From: Saprospiraceae bacterium
GTDB lineage: Bacteria > Bacteroidota > Bacteroidia > Chitinophagales > Saprospiraceae
DNA length: 64,000 nt
Assembly: GCA_022841745.1 (NCBI GenBank)
Contig: JALHQW010000003.1
Location: forward strand, 124,001 to 188,000
Direction: 5' to 3'
Of this stretch, positions 1 to 7,526 are shown in pieces. The translations under genes were made by a program, and so were the position numbers. The number at the start of each line of letters is the position of its first letter. Position 1 is the stretch's first letter. Below the pieces are notes generated by a model. It saw only the letters and a program-made list of their open reading frames with translations, was not told where the DNA came from and did not search any database.

Positions 1-112
1 ATTTGAATTGATTTACTGTCAAAGCTATAAAATCATCGAAGAACAAACCCTATTTTCACCCCCTTTCTTCCCACTCAGCCAATAGCCGATACTTTTTAAC
101 AGTGGCTCCCGT

Positions 113-120
113 TACTTTTG
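113..120 (+). promoter_or_regulatory. Possible Bacteroidota -7 box upstream of the OB-fold gene
   Basis: TACTTTTG fits the Bacteroidota housekeeping -7 consensus TAnnTTTG, about 40 bp upstream of the ATG. I do not see a convincing TTTG -33 partner, so this is weak support. Confidence 0.25.
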
Positions 121-160
121 GGTCATAATTGGAGAATCCGCAATCATTCAACACCTTAAC

Positions 161-568
161 ATGAAAAAATTACTCATCATCACGGGCTTGCTCATCGCTG
201 GAGCTGCTATTTATGGCATTTATGAATTCAATCGGGGCGCCGTCAGCAACGCCGATGCAAAGTCCGATGTGACCATCTCGGCCAATGAACTACTGGCAGC
301 CTTCCAGACGGACGAGGCCGCGGCCAACGCCAAGTTCAACGATAAAGTGGTAGAGGTGACGGGCGAGGTTGGCACCACCAAGCAGGAGGAAGGCAAGACC
401 ATCGTCAGCCTGAATGCGGGCGATTCGATGGCGGGTGTCACCTGCGAACTCGACCCTACGGCCCAGCACAAGCGCACCAATTTCAACACGGGCGACCAAG
501 TGACCTTCAAATGCACCTGTTCGGGCATTTTGATGGACGTGGTGCTCATCCGCTGCGTGGAAAAGTAA
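161..568 (+). CDS. Exported OB-fold (tRNA_anti-like) protein
   Basis: 135 aa. The first ~20 residues (MKKLLIITGLLIAGAAIYG) form one hydrophobic segment that should act as a signal anchor or uncleaved signal peptide. Residues ~38-130 follow the pattern of the tRNA_anti-like OB-fold family: SANELLAAFQTDEAAANAKFNDKVVEVTGEV, a strand-rich middle, then GDQVTFKCTCSGILMDVVL near the end. These small membrane-tethered OB-fold proteins are common in Bacteroidota; I know of no firm biochemical role, and nucleic acid binding is not established. The gene stands alone, and its stop is 3 bp from a heptamer-repeat hairpin filling the gap to the convergent neighbour. The ATG directly precedes the signal sequence. 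Confidence 0.75.
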   Translation: MKKLLIITGLLIAGAAIYGIYEFNRGAVSNADAKSDVTISANELLAAFQTDEAAANAKFNDKVVEVTGEVGTTKQEEGKTIVSLNAGDSMAGVTCELDPTAQHKRTNFNTGDQVTFKCTCSGILMDVVLIRCVEK

Positions 569-570
569 GT

Positions 571-634
571 GCTGGATACTGGATACTGGATGCTGGCACG
601 TGCCCCATCCAGTATCCAGCATCCAGTATCCAGC
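571..634. repeat. Heptamer repeat hairpin between convergent genes
   Basis: Tandem units of CTGGATA/CTGGATG (571-596) face an inverted array of ATCCAGT/ATCCAGC (608-634). The transcript would fold into a ~25-bp stem in either direction. It fills nearly all of the 71-bp gap between two convergent stop codons, so it probably acts as a bidirectional transcript end. The same GGATACT heptamer recurs after moaA at 8525-8575. Confidence 0.8.
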
Positions 635-639
635 CAACA

Positions 640-1560
640 TCACGCAAACACCAGTTTCCCCATATAAGCCGCATCCACTTCGGCGCTCTTTATGGGGGTG
701 GAGTTGTCCCAGCGTTCCTGCTCCACGATGAAGTATTGCATACCGTTGTCCTTGGCCACTTTCAGCACTTTAGGAAAATCAATGCTGCCTGTTCCGAGGT
801 CAACTGAGGCGTTTTCCTCAGTTGCAGGCAGGGTCTTGCTGCGGTCTTTCACATGGCAGAGGGTGAAGCGGTTTGGATATTTTGTCAAATACTCAATGGG
901 GTCTTTGCCGCCAGTCACCACCCAGTAGATGTCCATTTCAAAGTCCACCAAGCCGGCATCGGTATTGGCCAAGATATAGTCCTGTGGCACCTGGCCTTCC
1001 AGCGTGACGAAGGAATAAGCATGGTTGTGGTAGGCGTAACGGATGCCCGCCTTCTTCGCCATTTCGCCATATTTGTTGAAGTTCTCGGCAATTTTCTTCC
1101 AATCGTCCATCTTCTTCTGGGCACCGAGATAAGGGGTTATGAGATGGCTGACGCCAATGGCGGCGGCTTCCGCAGCTTTTTTCTCGAAGTCCTTCGATGC
1201 GTCGCAATGCGCAGAAACGAGCTTCATGCCCAGTTCGTCCATATAGGCTTTGAACTCGGTATTGGTCATGCCCCAATAGATGCCCTTGTCGCCCTCGAAG
1301 CTCTCGATTTGTTGGTAGCCTGCGGCGGCAAGTGCCTTGAGGGTAGCCTTGGCGTCCTTGGCCATGTCGTCACGCACGCTCCAAAGTTGGATGCCGTACT
1401 TTGGGATGCTGCCCGTGGCGGCAGGTGCGGGCGTGGCGGGAGTCTCCGTTGTTGCGGCAGCATCCGTTGTCTCTGACTTGCAGGCCCAGTTGGGCAGGAC
1501 GATGGCACCGGCGGCAGCTGCCCCGGCGTATTGGAAGAATTTTCTACGGGAATGATTCAT
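640..1560 (-). CDS. Sugar phosphate isomerase/epimerase-like protein, Tat-exported
   Basis: 306 aa from the ATG at 1560. A longer frame opens at 1746, but the start at 1560 gives a proper twin-arginine signal: MNHSRRKFFQ, then a hydrophobic Ala-rich stretch ending at Cys27 (PNWAC), which could be a lipobox. A low-complexity T/A/P linker (residues ~32-50) leads to a xylose-isomerase-like TIM barrel. Recognisable pieces are YGIQLWSVRDDM, KLVSAHCDAS, YHNHAYSF (metal-site His) and GTGSIDFPKVLKVAKDNGMQYFIVEQERW near the C terminus. Exported members are frequent in Bacteroidota and are thought to act on sugars or polyols; the substrate cannot be read here. It is monocistronic and convergent with the OB-fold gene. 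Confidence 0.85.
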   Translation of the reverse strand: MNHSRRKFFQYAGAAAAGAIVLPNWACKSETTDAAATTETPATPAPAATGSIPKYGIQLWSVRDDMAKDAKATLKALAAAGYQQIESFEGDKGIYWGMTNTEFKAYMDELGMKLVSAHCDASKDFEKKAAEAAAIGVSHLITPYLGAQKKMDDWKKIAENFNKYGEMAKKAGIRYAYHNHAYSFVTLEGQVPQDYILANTDAGLVDFEMDIYWVVTGGKDPIEYLTKYPNRFTLCHVKDRSKTLPATEENASVDLGTGSIDFPKVLKVAKDNGMQYFIVEQERWDNSTPIKSAEVDAAYMGKLVFA

Positions 1561-1734
1561 TGTCTGATTTTTGATTTTGATGAAATGAAGGCACGAATAA
1601 CCCCAAAAAAATTCAAAAAGCTCCAAATTATTTTTCATCCTCAAATCTTCAGGCAAACGCCATTGAATGAGGTGATAGTAAGCGCATACTGCCTTGAATG
1701 CTTGGCGTGACATGGCTTGACCGAACAATAAAAA

Positions 1735-1766
1735 AGGCGATGACAATTTTGGCTGTCATCGCCTAT
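1735..1766 (-). terminator. Rho-independent terminator after the first dockerin-like paralog
   Basis: On the minus strand AGGCGATGACA pairs with TGTCATCGCCT around a short loop and is followed by a run of T. It lies just past the stop at 1788. Confidence 0.8.
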
Positions 1767-1787
1767 CTTAAATTTTTATCAGCATTT

Positions 1788-2651
1788 TCAGTTAGGAATT
1801 TGCTCCGTCAAAATCCAGTTCAACAAACCACTCCCATACAAGGCGGCTTGTTGGAAGGAAAATGCCTTGTCGTTGTTTGGGCCATAAAAAGCTGCATAAC
1901 CGTCCAAGTTGAGGTCAGTGGTCAGATAGCCTTTCAGTAGGTAGTTCCCGCTTTGGGTCGTATTGGCAGGGGCAGAGAGCACCGCCGAATAGAGCCTGAA
2001 TATATCATTGTTTGGGCCTTGGTGTATGACTCTTTTGTCCTGATTGGCATCGCCAAGCCACATCACCTGCCTGCCGCCAATGATAGCGCATGGATTCGTG
2101 CCATAAAGCTGTGTGCTTGTCAGGGTGAAATCCACCAAGGTAGTGACATTGGACAGGGGCAGCGGGTTGGCGGTCATTATGCCGAGGTGGTTGCGGTGGC
2201 GCACTACTACATGGTAATTGCCCTCAGGCAAACCAAGGAAATTCACGGGCGAAACGCCGTCGGTTGACACCACGTCGCCATCCCGTTGGAGCAGGGCAGA
2301 ACGGGTACTGACGGGCTTCGATATATCGTTGCTGCTCCGCAATTCGACCATGACCCAGTCCACGATGGCATTCTTGCCTGTGACCTGCAAAACGGCAGGG
2401 CTTACCACGGTCTCTCCTCCGCCACCGCCAAAATGGTCGAAATTGGCCAATGTGGAATAAGGCTCCTTGTTGGGAAGTAGCCCATTTGACCGAATGCCGT
2501 CCCGCATCAGGCCAGCAGCGGGTTCGTAGGCACCTGCCAAGAACAGTTTGGGGCTGACATTCACACCGTTGTGGGCGTTCATTTGCACCGCAAAAGCTGC
2601 AACCAACAGGCAGAACAGCATTGATTTTTTCTGAGAAGAATGGAAGTTCAT
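1788..2651 (-). CDS. Secreted protein with variant dockerin-like loops, paralog 1 of 3
   Basis: 287 aa with a signal peptide (hydrophobic segment at residues ~10-26, cut near NAHN). The body is a module I know from C-terminal regions of large Saprospiria surface proteins but cannot name. Its landmarks are an early LFLAGAYEPAAGLMRD, IVDWVMVELR, the invariant ATRSALLQRDGDVV-type segment (here STRSALLQRDGDVV) and VVRHRNHLG. Near the C terminus are two Ca-loop-like motifs, GDANQDKRVIHQGPNND and DLNLDGYAAFYGPNND. They resemble dockerin type I loops (DxNxDG) but carry a fixed QGPNND or YGPNND tail. It is the last gene of a three-gene tandem array read leftwards. No T9SS tail is visible. Confidence 0.75.
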   Translation of the reverse strand: MNFHSSQKKSMLFCLLVAAFAVQMNAHNGVNVSPKLFLAGAYEPAAGLMRDGIRSNGLLPNKEPYSTLANFDHFGGGGGETVVSPAVLQVTGKNAIVDWVMVELRSSNDISKPVSTRSALLQRDGDVVSTDGVSPVNFLGLPEGNYHVVVRHRNHLGIMTANPLPLSNVTTLVDFTLTSTQLYGTNPCAIIGGRQVMWLGDANQDKRVIHQGPNNDIFRLYSAVLSAPANTTQSGNYLLKGYLTTDLNLDGYAAFYGPNNDKAFSFQQAALYGSGLLNWILTEQIPN

Positions 2652-2697
2652 GATTTTGAGAAGGAGGGGGAAAGGTTTATTATTTAATGTTCAATTT

Positions 2698-2860
2698 CAA
2701 TGGTTCGGGAAGTTTTAAGGTTCTATGGTTTTCGGGATTTGGGGCAAAACCTAACTGTAAATCATTTTTGACAAGGTTGGAAAAGTAACCTATCTTTTCA
2801 AAAACGGGTACTGTGCCGCAACCTTAGAACCCGAAAACCCGAAAACTTCACGAACCATTG
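2698..2860. repeat. 163-bp palindromic MITE-like element, copy 1
   Basis: It begins CAATGGTTCG and ends CGAACCATTG. The arms carry inverted GAAGTTTT and GGTTCTA/TAGAACC blocks around a diverged centre. Its reverse complement matches 48502-48663 along nearly the whole length. It lies 3 bp after the stop of the 2864-3742 gene. No coding capacity. Confidence 0.8.
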
Positions 2861-2863
2861 AAT

Positions 2864-3742
2864 TTAGTCAGGGATGCAGTCAGACAATATATAATTAGAC
2901 ACTGGAGGGGCAAAAATGCCTTCCTGCGCTGTTATCACCGTTTGAAAAAGCAGTGCCGTGTCATTATTGGGGCCTTGGTAGATGGCCCTTCCGTCCATGT
3001 TCAAGTCTAGCACCGAATACTCCTTGCCTATAAAATTGGCAGATAGAAATTCATTGCCCGAAGTTGCCGTTTCTCCCAATAGCTTGAGCAATAGGGTAGA
3101 CCTATCATTGTTAGGCCCTTGGAAGATAAGCCTTCCATCCCGGTTTGTATCACCGCTCCTCATGGCGGCCTTGTTCCCGACCCTCGCCATACAGCCATAA
3201 GTGTAATGGGCGGTAAGATCTACAGATACGGGAACTTCAGAAAGCGCAACCTTTCCTACCGTTATCGTGCTCAAATGGTTGCGGTGGGCTATTGACACGT
3301 AGTATTCGCCAGGGCCAATATTTGAAAACACGAGTGGTGAAACACCATCCGTTTTCACCACATCGCCGTCCCGTTGCAACAGCGCCGAACGGGTAGCCAC
3401 CAATGAACTGGCCGATTTTGAGGTATGTATCCCCACCACTACCCAATCCACGATCGCATTTGGCCCGGTGACATCCAAAACTGCGGGGTCTGCAATGGTC
3501 TCGCCGCCGCCCCAACCCTTGTGCTGGAAGTAGGGCAGCCCGGTGTAAGGCTCCGTGAGGGGTATCAGTTCCTTGGTTCGCAGGTCGTCACGCATGAGCG
3601 TAGCCGCTGGCATCAGGCCATGCAAGGCACCTTGAAGATAAACCCTTGGTTTCACGGAGACACCCGCCTGCCCGTAGGATTGCCAGCTGAACAGCATTAT
3701 CATCGAAAGTGTCAAAACAGGGTAAATGTGTTTGCGTTTCAT
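2864..3742 (-). CDS. Secreted protein with variant dockerin-like loops, paralog 2 of 3
   Basis: 292 aa with a signal peptide (MKRKHIYPVLTLSMIMLFSW, cut near SYGQA). It shares the family order with its neighbours: VYLQGALHGLMPAATLMRDDLR, a short GWGGGETI segment, IVDWVVVGIH, ATRSALLQRDGDVV and IAHRNHLS. It ends with two dockerin-like loops, GDTNRDGRLIFQGPNND and DLNMDGRAIYQGPNND. Each loop has the Asp/Asn spacing of a calcium-binding dockerin loop, inferred by similarity. The upstream paralog ends 52 bp away, so co-transcription is likely. The 3' end is followed at once by the MITE-like element, which separates it from paralog 1. Confidence 0.75.
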   Translation of the reverse strand: MKRKHIYPVLTLSMIMLFSWQSYGQAGVSVKPRVYLQGALHGLMPAATLMRDDLRTKELIPLTEPYTGLPYFQHKGWGGGETIADPAVLDVTGPNAIVDWVVVGIHTSKSASSLVATRSALLQRDGDVVKTDGVSPLVFSNIGPGEYYVSIAHRNHLSTITVGKVALSEVPVSVDLTAHYTYGCMARVGNKAAMRSGDTNRDGRLIFQGPNNDRSTLLLKLLGETATSGNEFLSANFIGKEYSVLDLNMDGRAIYQGPNNDTALLFQTVITAQEGIFAPPVSNYILSDCIPD

Positions 3743-3794
3743 GTTTTTGAAAAGATTGAACGGTTATGAATAAAGTTGAAATAGTCCCAGCTTG

Positions 3795-4691
3795 TCAGGG
3801 CAACTCCTCCACCAGCCTGCAGTCTTTGTCCACCTTTGGGCAGGAGTACTCCCATAGGAAGACGATGTCAAAGGCAAGGTAGCTGCCATCGGATTTGGGG
3901 CCTTGGTATTTTACCTCCCCATCCATATTTACATCACTGTTCTGGTACCCAGAAATGATATGGGTATAGTTGGCATCCACGTTGTCCGGGGAGTAGAGGA
4001 TGTCAAAAAATAATTTGTCCTTATCGTTGTTGGGGCCTTGGATATTCACCACACCGTCTTGGTTCGCATCACCCGCAAAAAGGGCCATCTTGTCCGTTAT
4101 CTGGATCATGGGCTTGCCACCGATGAACATTCCCTTCGGGGAAGTAAAGTCCACCAATTGTGGTGCCTCGCTCAAGGTATAAGCCTGGGCGCTCATCACC
4201 CCAAGGTGGTTTCGGTGCCGCACTGCCACCATGTAGGTGCCAGAATCCAGCCCCATGAAAGCCAAAGGCGAAATACCGTCCACATCCACCACATCGCCGT
4301 CCCTTTGGAGCAAGGCTGAACGGGTGGCAAGTACGATTTTTTGCAGTTCGGGGTGGCGAAGCTCCACGAAAACCCAATCAACAATGGCATCAGGGCCTTC
4401 CACTTTCAGCACTTCGGGGTTTTCAATGACCTTGGTGCCACCCAAATCGCCATAGTGGCTGTAATTTCCAAAGGAGGAGTAAGGCTCATTCAGGGGTATT
4501 ATTCCTGCTGCCCGCAGGTCGTCACGCATGAGATTGGAGGACGATTTCACACCGAGCAGCGCACCTTGGAGGTACATCCTGATGTTCAGTTTGAGGCCAT
4601 CTTGCCCAAGGATTGGGTTGTTGGCTTGGCTGCAGGGCAGTGTCAAAACGGACGAAACGAGAAGAGTTACAAGCAAGTTCTGGACATTCAT
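3795..4691 (-). CDS. Secreted protein with variant dockerin-like loops, paralog 3 of 3
   Basis: 298 aa from the ATG at 4691, chosen because MNVQNLLVTLLVSSVLTLPCSQA then forms a clean signal peptide; the frame itself is open to 4745. Family landmarks are MYLQGALLGVKSSSNLMRDDLR, IVDWVFVELRHPE, ATRSALLQRDGDVV and VRHRNHLGVMS. The two C-terminal loops are the most dockerin-like of the three paralogs: GDANQDGVVNIQGPNND and SDVNMDGEVKYQGPKSD. It is the first gene of the array. A role as the soluble partner of the cohesin-bearing proteins at 26-40 kb is a speculation from domain types alone. The 330 bp upstream show no recognisable gene. Confidence 0.75.
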   Translation of the reverse strand: MNVQNLLVTLLVSSVLTLPCSQANNPILGQDGLKLNIRMYLQGALLGVKSSSNLMRDDLRAAGIIPLNEPYSSFGNYSHYGDLGGTKVIENPEVLKVEGPDAIVDWVFVELRHPELQKIVLATRSALLQRDGDVVDVDGISPLAFMGLDSGTYMVAVRHRNHLGVMSAQAYTLSEAPQLVDFTSPKGMFIGGKPMIQITDKMALFAGDANQDGVVNIQGPNNDKDKLFFDILYSPDNVDANYTHIISGYQNSDVNMDGEVKYQGPKSDGSYLAFDIVFLWEYSCPKVDKDCRLVEELP

Positions 4692-5020
4692 GGAATTGGT
4701 TTTTACAACATCTGTTTGCGAATGCATGAAGACCGTACAGCCCAATCAATGGGTATGCCACAGCGTATCATGCCAAGAAGGGGGGAACGAGAAACAGGGG
4801 GGAAATCGGCGTTGAATGTTTGTCCAGATGAATGTCCCTTGAAAGGTGGGAGGAGAAGATAAAAAAGATGTAAATGCCTTTTTGCAAAGACCGTACCCAT
4901 CTAACAAGAAAAACGGAAAAAATGGAAAGGAAAGGGCGGTGAGCATCACTGGTCTCATTCCAATTGCCCAAGCAGCGGTTCTATTTTCCGTCAACACTTC
5001 TGCAGTTTCGATGGCCATGA

Positions 5021-5371
5021 ACAGGGCTGTCCGCTCCCCTTAACGAACCTATCATCGCCAACCGTACGAGGAACCAAGTCGGCGAGCCGTTCATCGTGAA
5101 CGCAATCCAGCCGCCCGTTTTGCGGAGCAAAATCCAATGCACAATCTATCCTAACCCATTGGGCGAAGAAGCGGTCGTTTCGGTACAAGGCGCTAAAAAT
5201 CAACAGTTTGAGCTACGGCTGCACAACATGGTTGGCCGCTATTTGCGCAGCGAAAAAATAACGGGCGGCATGGGGAAAATCAGGAAAAACGGGCTGGCGG
5301 ATGGTTTGTATTTTTATGAAATACGGGCGAATGGTTTTGTGGTGGGGCAAGGAAAGGTGGCGATGGAGTAA
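5021..5371 (+). pseudogene. Orphan T9SS type A sorting-domain fragment
   Basis: A frame open from 5021 contains only the C-terminal part of a T9SS type A substrate: TIYPNPLGEEAVVSV, then ELRLHNMVGRYLRSEKI, then NGLADGLYFYEIRANGFVVGQGKVAME. The only candidate start inside it is GTG at 5096. There is no signal peptide and no catalytic or binding domain in front, which a T9SS cargo needs. I read it as the 3' stub of a lost or rearranged gene. The preceding residues (LNEPIIANRTRNQVGEPFIV) belong to no family I recognise. A terminator hairpin follows 20 bp downstream. Confidence 0.6.
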
Positions 5372-5390
5372 CGAACCCCAGAGAATAAAG

Positions 5391-5427
5391 AAATGGGGCC
5401 GCACTAATTAAAGTGCGACCCCATTTA
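5391..5427. terminator. Bidirectional terminator hairpin
   Basis: AAATGGGG(C)CGCACT pairs with AGTGCG(A)CCCCATTT around a 5-nt loop, with T-rich sequence on one side and A-rich on the other. It sits between the T9SS stub and the convergent lipoprotein gene, serving both. Confidence 0.85.
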
Positions 5428-5441
5428 TTTTTAAAAACTAA

Positions 5442-6233
5442 TCATTGGCAGTCCCACGCCAATTTTATTGGTTTATCGTCATAATCGTATTTAATGGAAA
5501 TCGGCAATCTTTTATCATTTAATTCAAAATTGGTTTTGCAAGGATTGCATAATAAATCCAATAACCCTGTATAATCTTTGGCTTCGCTTAATTTAACCAT
5601 ATTGACTGTCTTATATTCAGGTTCTTCTGGGAAAGCGCCCAATATCCGTTCGTAGTTCAATGCACTGCTGTATTCAAGGAACCATTCGTGTTCAAGTTGT
5701 TCGAACTCACCCTTATAATCTTCAATCTTTACAATATTGCCATTTTCCCAGAAATACTTGTGCGAAAACCAATATTCATTGTTGGCAGGATAGAAAGTAG
5801 TACGGCTAATAGGCAAGCCATTTGGGTCATTTACATATTTATACACCAGGTGTACCGCATTGTTTTCACCCGGCTTCAGCTCCCGTTTCTCGATTAGCCT
5901 CCCTTGGCCATCATAGATAAAAGTATCCAACCGAATAAACACTTCCTCAGCGTCGGGGTAATGCGTCCATTGCTTCCTGGATACCATGCGCTCACCTTCA
6001 TAGTGCATGATGAACCAAATACGTTCCACGCCGTTCCATTTTTCAATCATTTTTTGAATGCGACCATTGCCATTGTATTCGTAAACATAGGTCTTGTAGT
6101 CTCCCTCTTGGCTTTTGCCAACGAGTTTGCAGGCCAGGGTAGTTGCGGTCGGAATGTCCTTATTACTGGATTCCTTTTTGCAACTGAAAAGCGCTAAGAG
6201 CGCAGTGATTAGAATCAGCGATGTTGGTTTCAG
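5442..6233 (-). CDS. YD-repeat-like lipoprotein, apparent CTG start
   Basis: An ATG-started frame (5442-6050, 202 aa) has no export signal. The same frame stays open upstream to a stop just before 6242. At 6233 a CTG begins the peptide xKPTSLILITALLALFSCKKESSNK, a textbook lipoprotein signal with Cys near residue 18. No ATG, GTG or TTG lies in that stretch. I therefore call a 263-aa lipoprotein starting at CTG; a single base change from ATG is the simplest explanation. The body has short aromatic and Gly/Asn-rich units (YVYEYNGNGRIQ, FIYDGQGRLIEKRE, YKYVNDPNGLPISRT, KYFWENGNIVKIEDY) like degenerate YD repeats of Bacteroidota surface lipoproteins. Function unknown. Confidence 0.65.
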   Translation of the reverse strand: MKPTSLILITALLALFSCKKESSNKDIPTATTLACKLVGKSQEGDYKTYVYEYNGNGRIQKMIEKWNGVERIWFIMHYEGERMVSRKQWTHYPDAEEVFIRLDTFIYDGQGRLIEKRELKPGENNAVHLVYKYVNDPNGLPISRTTFYPANNEYWFSHKYFWENGNIVKIEDYKGEFEQLEHEWFLEYSSALNYERILGAFPEEPEYKTVNMVKLSEAKDYTGLLDLLCNPCKTNFELNDKRLPISIKYDYDDKPIKLAWDCQ

Positions 6234-6436
6234 AAAAGCTGGATTTTAGATAGGTGACAGAAAAAATTTGAACTAGGTAAGGTTGATGCAGCTGCGGTAT
6301 GTGATTACACACACAAATCAGCAAAAAACCCTTGTCTTCGAAATAAATAGAACGCATCGGTTTTGAACCTGTGTTTCAGGAAAATGCGAACTTTGCAAAG
6401 TTAACCCATGTGCCCAACCTGAATTCAATCCACTTA

Positions 6437-7369
6437 ATGAAAAAACTTCAGCTATTAATACTCGTTGCATTCGCCGCCGGCCTGCTGCTGGCCTTCTCAG
6501 GCACCGAGCCTAAAGACCCCGTGGAACTCGGCCAGCGCCTATTCTCCGACCCCATCCTCTCCCTCGACAGCACCATCAGTTGCCAAAGCTGCCACATCCC
6601 CGAATTTGCCTTTGCCGACACTGCCCGGTTCAGCAGGGGCGTGGGCGGACGGCTGGGCAGGCGGAATGCGCCCAGCACCATGAACATGTCGGCCCGCTCC
6701 CATTTCTTCCATGACGGACGGGTACTGGCGCTCGAAGACCAGGTGCTCATGCCCATACAGGATACCCTCGAAATGCGCATGACGCTGCCGGAGGTGGAGC
6801 GCCGTCTTCGCCGCAATAAGGTCTATGCCCCTGCATTTCAAAAGATTTTTGGCCGTCCGGCCAATGTGGAGGACATGGCCATCGCCATCGCCGAGTTCAT
6901 GCGCACCTTGGAGACACCCGCCACGCCCTACGACCGCTGGATGAACGACGAACCCGGCGGCATGGGCGACGCCGCCGCACGAGGCCGTGACATCTTCATC
7001 GGAAAGGGCCGCTGCTTCGACTGCCATTTCGGGGCCGACCTCACGGGCGATGAGTTCCGCAACGTGGGCCTTTTCAACGGCAAGGACCTGGACGACCCAG
7101 GCCGTTTTGCCATCACTAAAAAACCCGAAGACCTCGGCAAGTTCAAGGTGGCCGGGCTTCGCAACGTGGCCCTCACCGCCCCCTACATGCACAACGGCAT
7201 GTTCAAGACCCTCGACGAAGTGATTGACTTCTACAACGACCCCTCGAAAATAGTGCCCGATGCCATCAACCGTGACACCGTTTTGGCGAGGCCGATGAAC
7301 CTGACCAAATGGGAAAAGGCCGACCTGAAAGCGTTTCTGGAGGCGCTGACGGATGATAGGTTTAAATAA
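6437..7369 (+). CDS. Dihaem cytochrome c peroxidase / MauG family protein
   Basis: 310 aa. The ATG at 6437 is chosen over the frame opening at 6371 because MKKLQLLILVAFAAGLLLAFSG is a signal peptide. Two haem c sites are visible: CQSCH (residues 49-53) and CFDCH (193-197). The family regions RRNAPSTMN, FFHDGR, LPEVERRLRRN and the later APYMHNGMFKTLDEVIDFYN, with its likely axial Met, are also present. The family reduces hydrogen peroxide, or in MauG-type members oxidises other substrates, in the periplasm. The ~200-bp divergent region to the left should hold its promoter. A heptamer repeat begins right at the stop codon. Confidence 0.9.
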   Translation: MKKLQLLILVAFAAGLLLAFSGTEPKDPVELGQRLFSDPILSLDSTISCQSCHIPEFAFADTARFSRGVGGRLGRRNAPSTMNMSARSHFFHDGRVLALEDQVLMPIQDTLEMRMTLPEVERRLRRNKVYAPAFQKIFGRPANVEDMAIAIAEFMRTLETPATPYDRWMNDEPGGMGDAAARGRDIFIGKGRCFDCHFGADLTGDEFRNVGLFNGKDLDDPGRFAITKKPEDLGKFKVAGLRNVALTAPYMHNGMFKTLDEVIDFYNDPSKIVPDAINRDTVLARPMNLTKWEKADLKAFLEALTDDRFK

Positions 7370-7398
7370 GGTATGGAGGTATGGGGTATGGAGGTATG
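7370..7398. repeat. Heptamer-type direct repeat after the peroxidase
   Basis: Four imperfect copies of GGTATGG/GGTATGGA start directly after the TAA. No inverted arm is present. Confidence 0.6.
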
Positions 7399-7492
7399 AA
7401 AAGCCTGCCCATTCATTTTTAGAGAATTTTTCGCATCTTTGAGTTTCGACTAACTAAAAATATGCGGTTTTGCTGGGTAGTGGCTGAATAGC

Positions 7493-7526
7493 CCAATCCG
7501 CAATCCGTAATCCGAAATCCGCAATT
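7493..7526. repeat. Heptamer direct repeat abutting the moaA start
   Basis: Units AATCCGC, AATCCGT, AATCCGA, AATCCGC run into the TTG start codon of moaA. Closely related units precede coaX and the O-methyltransferase gene. Confidence 0.75.
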
